64,000 bases of DNA from Bog-756 sp052326605 (GTDB taxonomy: Bacteria > Actinomycetota > Acidimicrobiia > Acidimicrobiales > RAAP-2), in contig JBKQMB010000111.1 in assembly GCA_052326605.1 (NCBI GenBank), positions 4,280 to 68,279 on the forward strand, given 5' to 3'. The position numbers were made by a program, and so were the translations under genes. The notes beneath the pieces are model-generated. The model was not told where the DNA came from. It ran no database searches and was given only the letters and a program-made list of their open reading frames with translations. Below are positions 57,960-64,000 of the stretch, piece after piece (the stretch's first letter is position 1; each line of letters opens with the position of its first letter).

Positions 57960-59216
57960 TCACCCCAGCTGGAGTGCCCGGACATCGAAGTCGGACTCGT
58001 CGAAGGGGCCGACTACCGACAGGGTGCGGGGGGCGGCCACCACCTCGGCGGCCGCAGCGTGCACCTCTTCCAGAGTGAGGGCCTCGACCCGGGCCAGCAC
58101 CTCGTCGACCGTGAGGACCTCACCGTGGAGCAGCAGCCCGGCCCCGATGCGGCTCATCCGAGCCCCGGAGTCCTCGCAGGCGAGCAGGGTCTCGGCCCTC
58201 AGGTTCCCCTTGGCGATCGAGAGCTCCCGCTCACTGATGCCCTCCGCTCCCAACACAGCCAACTCGGTCGAGACGATGTCGAGCACCTCGGCCACGTGTT
58301 CAGGAGCGGTCCCCAGCCCCACGCTCACCGCCCCGGCGTCGTGATAGGCCACCCGTTCGGACCAGACCGAGTAGGCCAGCCCGCGCCGCTCCCTGATCTC
58401 CTGGAAGAGTCGGCTGGACAGGCCCCCGCCCAGGGCGTGGTTGAGCACGGCCAGGGCGTACCGCCGTGGGTCCGACCGGTTGACGGAACGTGCCGCCAGT
58501 GCCAGGTGGGCCTGCTCCGTCGAGCGCCGGGTCACCTGCAGCGGCACCACCCGGTCGTCGGGTGCGGAGCGCTGGGGCGTGGCCCCGCCGTCCGGTCCGG
58601 CGAACCTGGACTCGAGACCCGCCACGACCTCGGCGTGGTCGAAGTCGCCGGCCACCGCCGCCACCATGTTCCGGGGTCGGTAGTGGTCCTCGAAGAAGGA
58701 GCGGATCCCATCTGCGGTCATTGCGGACACCGACTGCTCGCTTCCCAGTACCTCCCGACCCAACGGATGGTCGGGGAAGAGCGCTGCCGAGCTGAGCTCC
58801 GCAACCTCGTCGGCAGGCTCGTCGGCGTGCATGAGGATCTCGTCGAGGATGACCTGCCGCTCCGCGTCGAGGTCCGTCGGGCGCAGTGCCGGGCGCCACA
58901 TGATGTCGGAAAGGATGTCGAGACCGAGGGGTAGGTGTTCGGCCAGCAGGCGGATGTAGAAGGAGGTGTACTCCTTGGTGGTGAAGGCGTTGAAGTCCCC
59001 ACCGACCTCGTCCACCGCTTCGGCGATGGCCGAGGGCGAACGTTCTGCGGTTCCCTTGAAGAGAAGGTGCTCGAGGACGTGGGACGCCCCGGCGTGGTCG
59101 TGGTCCTCGTCGCGCGAGCCGGTTCCCACCCAGAAACCGATGCACACCGACCGTGCATCGTCCATCCGCTCGGTTGCCAGGGACAGGCCCGACGGCAGGA
59201 CCTCGGTCTGGATCAT
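57960..59216 (-). CDS. M16-family zinc peptidase (PqqL/YmxG-like)
   Basis: Mitochondrial-processing-peptidase-like protease, 418 residues. HxxEH at 46-50 (HVLEHLLFKGT) binds zinc; the downstream FNAFTTKEYTSFYIRL and DEIL-type Glu complete the site. The second half is the inactive-type M16 domain with GGGLSSRLFQEIRERRGLAY. The gene after pnp in many Gram-positives is this peptidase. ATG 59216 begins at the conserved start. Substrate unknown. Confidence 0.93.
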   Translation of the reverse strand: MIQTEVLPSGLSLATERMDDARSVCIGFWVGTGSRDEDHDHAGASHVLEHLLFKGTAERSPSAIAEAVDEVGGDFNAFTTKEYTSFYIRLLAEHLPLGLDILSDIMWRPALRPTDLDAERQVILDEILMHADEPADEVAELSSAALFPDHPLGREVLGSEQSVSAMTADGIRSFFEDHYRPRNMVAAVAGDFDHAEVVAGLESRFAGPDGGATPQRSAPDDRVVPLQVTRRSTEQAHLALAARSVNRSDPRRYALAVLNHALGGGLSSRLFQEIRERRGLAYSVWSERVAYHDAGAVSVGLGTAPEHVAEVLDIVSTELAVLGAEGISERELSIAKGNLRAETLLACEDSGARMSRIGAGLLLHGEVLTVDEVLARVEALTLEEVHAAAAEVVAAPRTLSVVGPFDESDFDVRALQLG

Positions 59217-59298
59217 GGGCGCCCGGTGGTCGACACCATCGGCGGGACGCGCCGGTGGGGGGCGGCCCTCAGGACAGCCACCCGCCGGACGGACACGC

Positions 59299-61824
59299 TC
59301 AACGGCGCCGGCGACCACCTCGGCCGCCCCCGCCACCACCACCGGGTCGGTCGGACGACTCGACCACGCCCGGGCCCAGATCGCCGAACTCCTGGACCAA
59401 CTCCACCTCGAAGGCCTCCTCGAAAGAGGCAGCCCCGGCAGGTACGCCGGTGGACGCCGCCGGACGGCGCCCACGGTCCGAACGGTCGTCGGGGTCTGCG
59501 TGATCGCCCCGACCTGAGCCACCTCGGCCGCCACCCTCACTGCGAGCGGGCCGATCGCCGCCACCCTCACTGCGAGCGGGCCGATCGCCGCCGCCCTCAC
59601 TGCGAGCGGGCCGATCGCCGCCTCCTGACGCTGCGGCCGCAGGGGCTTCGCCGGCCAGCGACAGGGACACCTTGCCTTGGGGGTCGATGTCGTCGACCTT
59701 CACCTCGACCGGCTGGCCGAGTTCGAGCACGTCCTCCACCCGTTCGACCCGCTTGCCCTGGCCGATCTTCGAGATGTGCAGCAGCCCGTCCCGTCCGGGG
59801 AGGATGTTGACGAAGGCACCGAACTTGGTGATGTTGACCACCTTGCCCTGGTAGGTGGCGCCCACCTCGGCCAGCGGCGGATCGAGGATGGTCGCGATCC
59901 GTCGGCGAGCCTCTTCGACGGCAGTGCCGTCCTTGGCCCCGATGGTGACCGTGCCCACCATGCCGTCGTCGTCGACGGCGATGTCGGCACCCGTCTCCTG
60001 CTGCAGGGCGTTGATCACCTTGCCCTTGGGCCCGATGACCTCACCGATCTTGTCCATGGGGATCTCGAAGGAGATGATCTTCGGGGCGGTCTCGGCAACC
60101 TCGGACCGCGGCTCGGGGATCGCCTCGGCCATGACGTCGAGGATGATCAGCCGGGCGTCCTTGGCCTGCAGGAGCGCCTTGGTCAGCACGTCGAGGGGCA
60201 GTCCGTCGATCTTGGTGTCGAGCTGGAGCGCAGTGACCACGTCCCTCGTACCGGCCACCTTGAAGTCCATGTCCCCGAATGCATCCTCCGCTCCCAGGAT
60301 GTCGGTGAGGGTGACGTAGGTGCCCCCGTCGTAGACCAGGCCCATGGCGATACCGGCCACCGGTGCCTTCAGGGGCACGCCGGCCGCCATCATCGACAGG
60401 GTCGAGCCACAGACCGACGCCATGGACGTCGAGCCGTTGGACGCCAGCACGTCCGAGACCAGCCGGAGCGTGTAGGGGAAGTCCTCCTCATAGGGGACCA
60501 CCGGCAAAAGGGCCCGCTCGGCCAACAGACCATGCCCGATCTCTCGGCGCTTCGGCCCGCGCATGAAGCCGGTCTCGCCGGTGGAGAACGGGGGGAAGTT
60601 GTAGTGGTGCATGTACCGCTTGTGCTCATCGGGGGTGATGGTGTCGAGCAGTTGGTTCATGCGGGGCATGCCCAGCGTCGTGACGTTGAGCACCTGGGTC
60701 TCGCCGCGCTGGAAGAGCGCCGAGCCGTGCGCCGTGGGAATCAGGTCCACCTCGGCCGACAAGGGTCGGATGTCCGTGGTGGCGCGGCCGTCGATCCGCA
60801 TGCCCTCGTCCACGATCCGCTTGCGGACCAGCTTCTTGGTGAGGCTCTTCACCGCAGCCTTGATCTCGCCCTCGCGTTCGGGGAACTCGCCGGAGAGCGT
60901 GGACACAGTGGTCGCGGTCGCCTCGGCCAGTGCGGCATTGCGATCCGCCTTGGGGGTGATGGTGTTGGCCGCAGACACCGGGTCGGTGCCCACCGCTTCC
61001 ACCCGGCTCCACACGTCGTCGCCGTAGTCGGCCAGGGTCGAGTACTCGATCGCCTCGATCGGTCCGCGTGCGGCGGTGAAGGCCGCCACCAGCTGGCGCT
61101 GCAGGACGATGGACTCGCGGATCCACTGCTTGGCGGCCTCGAGGCCCCCGGCCAGCACTTCCTCGGTGACCTTGGGGGCGCCCTCGTCGTAGTACTGGAA
61201 CGAGCGCTCGGAACCACCGGCCTCCACCATCATGATGGCGATGTCGGTGTCGTCCGACTCGCTCAGCGCCCGTCCGGCCACGATGAGCTCGAAGGTGGAG
61301 TCGTCACCCTCCTGAAAGCTGGGATGGGGGATCCACTGGCCGTCGGTCGAGTAGGCGACCCGGACGGCGCCGATCGGGCCCTCGAAGGGGATACCGGACA
61401 GCAACAGCGCAGCGGAGGCGCTGTTGATGGCCAGGACGTCGTGGGGATTGACCTGGTCCGCCCCGAATATGGTTCCCACGATGTGGACCTCGTTGCGGAA
61501 TCCCTTGGGGAACGACGGGCGCAACGGCCGGTCGATGAGACGGCAGGTCAGGATGGCCTGGTCGGAGGACTTGCCCTCGCGGCGGAAGAACGATCCGGGG
61601 ATCCTGCCCGCTGCGTAGGTCCGCTCCTCGATATCCACGGTCAGCGGAAAGAAGTCGGCCCCCTCCCGCACAGACCGGGCGGCGGTGGCGGTGGCGAGCA
61701 GCATCGTGTCTCCGATGCGTCCCACGACGGCCCCGTCGGCCAATTGGGCCAATTTGCCTGCTTCGAAGGTGAGTGTTCTGTCGGTGCCGCTGATGGGCGC
61801 CGAAACGATAATGGCGTCTGACAT
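59299..61824 (-). CDS. pnp: Polynucleotide phosphorylase (PNPase)
   Basis: 3'-5' phosphorolytic exoribonuclease. 841 residues: two RNase PH domains, KH domain (MDKIGEVIGPKGKVINAL) and S1 domain (YQGKVVNITKFGAFVNILPG). A tail of about 100 residues follows, with three copies of GGDRPARSEG and ending GGGGGGGRGGRRRR. RGG-type tails bind RNA. ATG 61824 has AAGGAG five bases upstream. It shares the rpsO-pnp order of most bacteria and has a long hairpin in its leader. Confidence 0.98.
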   Translation of the reverse strand: MSDAIIVSAPISGTDRTLTFEAGKLAQLADGAVVGRIGDTMLLATATAARSVREGADFFPLTVDIEERTYAAGRIPGSFFRREGKSSDQAILTCRLIDRPLRPSFPKGFRNEVHIVGTIFGADQVNPHDVLAINSASAALLLSGIPFEGPIGAVRVAYSTDGQWIPHPSFQEGDDSTFELIVAGRALSESDDTDIAIMMVEAGGSERSFQYYDEGAPKVTEEVLAGGLEAAKQWIRESIVLQRQLVAAFTAARGPIEAIEYSTLADYGDDVWSRVEAVGTDPVSAANTITPKADRNAALAEATATTVSTLSGEFPEREGEIKAAVKSLTKKLVRKRIVDEGMRIDGRATTDIRPLSAEVDLIPTAHGSALFQRGETQVLNVTTLGMPRMNQLLDTITPDEHKRYMHHYNFPPFSTGETGFMRGPKRREIGHGLLAERALLPVVPYEEDFPYTLRLVSDVLASNGSTSMASVCGSTLSMMAAGVPLKAPVAGIAMGLVYDGGTYVTLTDILGAEDAFGDMDFKVAGTRDVVTALQLDTKIDGLPLDVLTKALLQAKDARLIILDVMAEAIPEPRSEVAETAPKIISFEIPMDKIGEVIGPKGKVINALQQETGADIAVDDDGMVGTVTIGAKDGTAVEEARRRIATILDPPLAEVGATYQGKVVNITKFGAFVNILPGRDGLLHISKIGQGKRVERVEDVLELGQPVEVKVDDIDPQGKVSLSLAGEAPAAAASGGGDRPARSEGGGDRPARSEGGGDRPARSEGGGRGGSGRGDHADPDDRSDRGRRPAASTGVPAGAASFEEAFEVELVQEFGDLGPGVVESSDRPGGGGGGGRGGRRRR
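59531..59620. repeat. Three tandem 30-bp repeats inside pnp
   Basis: Unit starting CCACCCTCACTGCGAGCGGG repeats at 59531, 59561 and 59591; the third differs by one base. In frame it encodes GGDRPARSEG three times in the PNPase tail. A minisatellite of this kind usually varies in copy number between strains. Confidence 0.85.
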
Positions 61825-61863
61825 GACGCTCCTTGGTTTCTCGGGGACTCCCCGAGCCAGTTC

Positions 61864-61916
61864 CCAGTTGTCGAACACTCCATCCGGTTCAACGGGACCG
61901 GGTGTTCGGCAACTGG
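61864..61916 (-). promoter_or_regulatory. Long stem-loop in the pnp leader
   Basis: CCAGTTGTCGAACAC (61864-61878) and GTGTTCGGCAACTGG (61902-61916) pair over 15 positions with one T/G wobble. An inner CCGGT/ACCGG stem lies within the loop. It is 40 bases before the pnp start. In E. coli an RNase III-cut hairpin at this place lets PNPase repress its own synthesis. Confidence 0.6.
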
Positions 61917-62050
61917 TGACTGACCTCGACGGGAGCCCAATATGTGTGGTGATTGCACGACCAGCCACCGGTGTGGTTGGCCGCTACTGCTACCGTCCGG
62001 CACTGCGCCGGACTGCGGTCCATCGACCTGGGCCGATGGAGGAATTGCGA

Positions 62051-62072
62051 CCGCCCGGCCGAAGCCGGGCGG
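62051..62072 (-). terminator. TTCG-tetraloop hairpin after rpsO
   Basis: Minus strand CCGCCCGGC-TTCG-GCCGGGCGG: 9-bp perfect stem with the extra-stable UUCG loop, 17 bases after the rpsO stop. No U-tract. It may act as a partial terminator or 3'-end protector between rpsO and pnp. Confidence 0.55.
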
Positions 62073-62088
62073 AGCGAAGGATGTCCGC

Positions 62089-62346
62089 CTAGCGGCGGAG
62101 GCCGAGGCGACCGATGATCTCCCGGTAACGCTCGACGTCGTTGTTCCGCACATAGTCCAGCAGGCGACGGCGACGGCCGATCAGCTTCAGAAGGCCACGG
62201 CGGGTGTGATGGTCGCCCTTGTGCACCTTGAGATGCTCGGTCAGGTGGATGATGCGCTCGCTCAGGATGGCGATCTGCACCTCGGGTGACCCGGTATCCG
62301 TCTCGTGGAGACGGTACTCGGAGATGGTGGCCTGCTTGTCTGGCAT
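62089..62346 (-). CDS. rpsO: 30S ribosomal protein S15
   Basis: 85 residues with HETDTGSPEVQIAILSERI and HKGDHHTRRGLLKLIGRRRR (16S helix 22 binding), LDYVRNNDVERYREIIGRLG. Standard length. ATG 62346; a longer start at 62409 is not supported by the conserved N-terminus. Followed by pnp. Confidence 0.99.
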   Translation of the reverse strand: MPDKQATISEYRLHETDTGSPEVQIAILSERIIHLTEHLKVHKGDHHTRRGLLKLIGRRRRLLDYVRNNDVERYREIIGRLGLRR

Positions 62347-62447
62347 GTGGGGGATCGACCTTTGGAATCTTGGTAGCGGCCGACGGACGGAACACGCCGG
62401 CCCCGTCATGCTAGCAGGATCGCTGGTCGCGAGGTGTCCCCGGCCGG

Positions 62448-62492
62448 ACGAGTGATCGGATCCGGCCGGTTCGGCCGGATCCGATCACTCGT
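62448..62492. terminator. Perfect 21-bp hairpin between the peroxiredoxin gene and rpsO
   Basis: The arms begin ACGAGTGATCGG on one side and end CCGATCACTCGT on the other. They match over 21 bases around a three-base loop (GTT). It starts 30 bases past the peroxiredoxin stop and precedes the rpsO promoter. No U-run. Most likely ends the peroxiredoxin transcript; also the longest perfect inverted repeat in the window. Confidence 0.65.
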
Positions 62493-62521
62493 TCGACGGG
62501 GCCCGGTGCGGGCCTCGGCGA

Positions 62522-63157
62522 CTACAGGTTGGGCTGGGGCGTGACCCGCAGGTAGGGCTTGAGCGCCTTGAACCCCTTGGGGAACCGCTCCTTGGCCTCC
62601 TCGTCGGAGACGGCGGGGACGATGATCACGTCCTCCCCCTCCTTCCAATTGACCGGGGTGGCCACCTTGTAGTCGGCGGTCAGCTGCAGCGAGTCGAGGA
62701 CACGCAGCACCTCGTCCACATTGCGGCCGGTGGAGGCCGGGTAGGTCAGCGTGAGCTTGACCTTCTTGTCCGGGCCGATGATGAAGACCGAGCGCACGGT
62801 CAGGGTGTTGTCGGCGTTGGGGTGGATCATGTCGTAGAGGTCCGCGACCTTGCGGTCCTCGTCGCCGATCAGCGGGAAGGCCAGGGCCGAGCCCTGCGTC
62901 TCCTCGATGTCGCCGGCCCAGCCCTTGTGGGACTCGACCGAGTCGACCGAGAGGCCGATGAGCTTGGCGTTGCGCTTGTCGAACTCCGGCTTGGCCTTGG
63001 AGAAGGCCCCGAGCTCGGTGGTGCAGACGGGCGTGAAGTCCTTGGGGTGGGAGAAGAGGATCCCCCAGCTGTCACCGAGCCACTCGTGGAAGTTGATCGT
63101 CCCTTCGGTGGTGTCAGCCGTGAAGTCGGGGGCGGTGTCCCCGAGTCGTACTGCCAT
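62522..63157 (-). CDS. 1-Cys peroxiredoxin (Prx6 type)
   Basis: Thiol peroxidase, 211 residues. SHPKDFTPVCTTELG holds the peroxidatic Cys45; it is the only cysteine in the protein, so resolution needs an external thiol. The C-terminal extension (KEGEDVIIVPAVSDEEAKE) is Prx6-like. ATG 63157 has AGGAGGAG upstream. Single gene with its own promoter. Confidence 0.96.
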   Translation of the reverse strand: MAVRLGDTAPDFTADTTEGTINFHEWLGDSWGILFSHPKDFTPVCTTELGAFSKAKPEFDKRNAKLIGLSVDSVESHKGWAGDIEETQGSALAFPLIGDEDRKVADLYDMIHPNADNTLTVRSVFIIGPDKKVKLTLTYPASTGRNVDEVLRVLDSLQLTADYKVATPVNWKEGEDVIIVPAVSDEEAKERFPKGFKALKPYLRVTPQPNL

Positions 63158-63200
63158 GTGCTCCTCCTGAACTCGTGAGGGTCCGTCTTTGCGGAGTGTG

Positions 63201-63229
63201 ACCTTACCGGCTGCTCCGGCAATTGTCGA
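63201..63229 (-). promoter_or_regulatory. Peroxiredoxin promoter
   Basis: Minus strand: -35 TCGACA (63224-63229, one base from TTGACA), 17-base spacer, -10 TAAGGT (63201-63206). Leader of about 38 bases before the Shine-Dalgarno and ATG 63157. Confidence 0.65.
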
Positions 63230-63346
63230 CATGATTGGTCATCTTTCGTCGGCGCCGCGGCCAACCCCGCAAAAAAGGGGCTCCACCTGGGATGGAGCGA
63301 ACCCGGGCTGTGCGAGCTGTCCTCCCCGTCGTGCCAGAATGCCTTC

Positions 63347-64000
63347 ATGTGCCCAGAGCAGCCGGCCCCCGAGCCCTCCTCGACCCCCGACGCGCCCGAC
63401 CGGGCCGCCGCCCTGGTCGTCGAACACGACGGCCCGGTGACCGTGGTCACCATCAACCGACCCGAGCGCCGCAATGCGGTCGACAGCGTCTGCGCCGACC
63501 AGCTGCGTGAGGCCTTCGTGGCCTTCGACCGAGCCGACGACCGCTCGGTGGCCGTCCTCACCGGCGCCGGCGGCACGTTCTGCGCCGGCGCCGACCTCAA
63601 GGCGGTCCTCGAGGGAGACCGGCGGCCCATCCCCGACCAAGCGCCCGGGCCCATGGGGCCGACCCGGCTGACCCTGTCCAAGCCCGTGATCGCCGCCGTC
63701 GAGGGATACGCCGTGGCCGGCGGCATCGAGCTGGCGCTGTGGTGCGACCTGCGCGTGGCGGCCGAGGACGCGATCTTCGGCGTGTTCTGCCGCCGCTTCG
63801 GCGTGCCGCTGTGCGACCTGGGTACGGTGCGGCTGCCCCGCCTCATCGGGCACGGGCGGGCCATGGACCTCATCCTGACCGGCCGCGCCGTGGCGGCCCC
63901 GGAGGCGCTCACCATGGGGCTCGCCAACCGCGTCGTCCCCCCGGGGGAGGCGCGGGCGGCCGCCGTGGCCCTGGCCCACCAGCTCGCCGCGTTGCCCCAG
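63347..64000 (+). CDS. Enoyl-CoA hydratase/isomerase family protein (partial)
   Basis: Crotonase-fold enzyme of fatty-acid or similar CoA metabolism, cut by the window end after 218 codons. After a short Pro/Ala-rich start, VTVVTINRPERRNAVDS, the oxyanion motif FCAGADLKAVLEG, and VEGYAVAGGIELALWCDLRV are typical. GVPLCDLGTVRLPRLIGHGR follows. The first catalytic Glu of hydratases is not obvious, so an isomerase or other crotonase is possible. ATG 63347 chosen; no Shine-Dalgarno seen. Divergent from the peroxiredoxin gene. Confidence 0.92.
   Translation, partial: MCPEQPAPEPSSTPDAPDRAAALVVEHDGPVTVVTINRPERRNAVDSVCADQLREAFVAFDRADDRSVAVLTGAGGTFCAGADLKAVLEGDRRPIPDQAPGPMGPTRLTLSKPVIAAVEGYAVAGGIELALWCDLRVAAEDAIFGVFCRRFGVPLCDLGTVRLPRLIGHGRAMDLILTGRAVAAPEALTMGLANRVVPPGEARAAAVALAHQLAALPQ

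Noticed and set aside
59531..59620. Short CRISPR array
   Set aside because: Units are contiguous with no spacers and lie in frame inside pnp.
1..64000. tRNA, rRNA, riboswitch or IS elements
   Set aside because: No cloverleaf with a T-loop motif, rRNA sequence, transposase or terminal repeats could be seen; short similar strings were isolated.

Overview
High-GC actinobacterial core chromosome. The window has MraZ/DivIVA/SepF division genes, DUF3040, a proteasome activator, RNase J, a DksA/TraR-type protein and promoters with weak -35 boxes and several leaderless starts. Together these point to Actinomycetota. The class is probably Acidimicrobiia, but that is inference from gene content and order. 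Nearly every base belongs to a recognisable housekeeping gene. I see no prophage, IS element, CRISPR array, tRNA or rRNA, and no classical accessory island.

Layout. (1) 1-10.2 kb: bpa (proteasome activator), dnaE, an unknown conserved gene, an Rrf2 regulator, two channel-like membrane proteins, a membrane protein, a histidine phosphatase and a SigB-like sigma factor behind a GGAAT-N18-GTT promoter. (2) 10.2-29.9 kb, minus strand: a long division and cell-wall (dcw) block read mraZ-rsmH-ftsL-ftsI-murE-mraY-(49-aa ORF)-ftsW-murG-murC-murB-ftsQ-ftsZ-pgeF-yggS-sepF-yggT-divIVA, continuing into a dksA-like gene, lspA and rluD. murF and murD are absent from their usual places. (3) 30-37.5 kb: lplA-like, HNH, a 107-aa protein, a ROK kinase, DUF3040, dinB, a LmbE deacetylase, nrdR and a LysM protein, facing lexA across three LexA operators. 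(4) 37.6-54.3 kb: dapE-dapD, a decayed LLM oxidoreductase, dapC-hflX-dapF-miaA-miaB, queF, thrB, a D,D-carboxypeptidase, ftsK, RNase J and dapA. (5) 54.4-64 kb: a diiron ferritin-like protein with its TetR regulator, a second TetR, dapB, an M16 peptidase, pnp, rpsO, a 1-Cys peroxiredoxin and a partial enoyl-CoA hydratase.

How it works together. The window carries six diaminopimelate genes (dapA, B, C, D, E, F). It also has a MurE with the DNPR motif that recognises meso-DAP, and the lipid-linked and polymerising steps up to FtsW/FtsI. A single stretch therefore supplies and uses the cell-wall cross-linking amino acid. The lexA/LysM region couples DNA damage to division arrest. Many neighbours overlap by four bases (NTGA), which suggests extensive translational coupling.

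The best leads are regulatory or architectural, not a new defence or mobile system. They are the 49-aa ORF with a 12-bp hairpin where murD should be; paired DnaA boxes before dnaE; a 15-bp hairpin in the pnp leader; the LexA triple operator; and a lysine/alanine/proline repeat tail fused to a DksA-type zinc finger. All functions are read from sequence without database searches.
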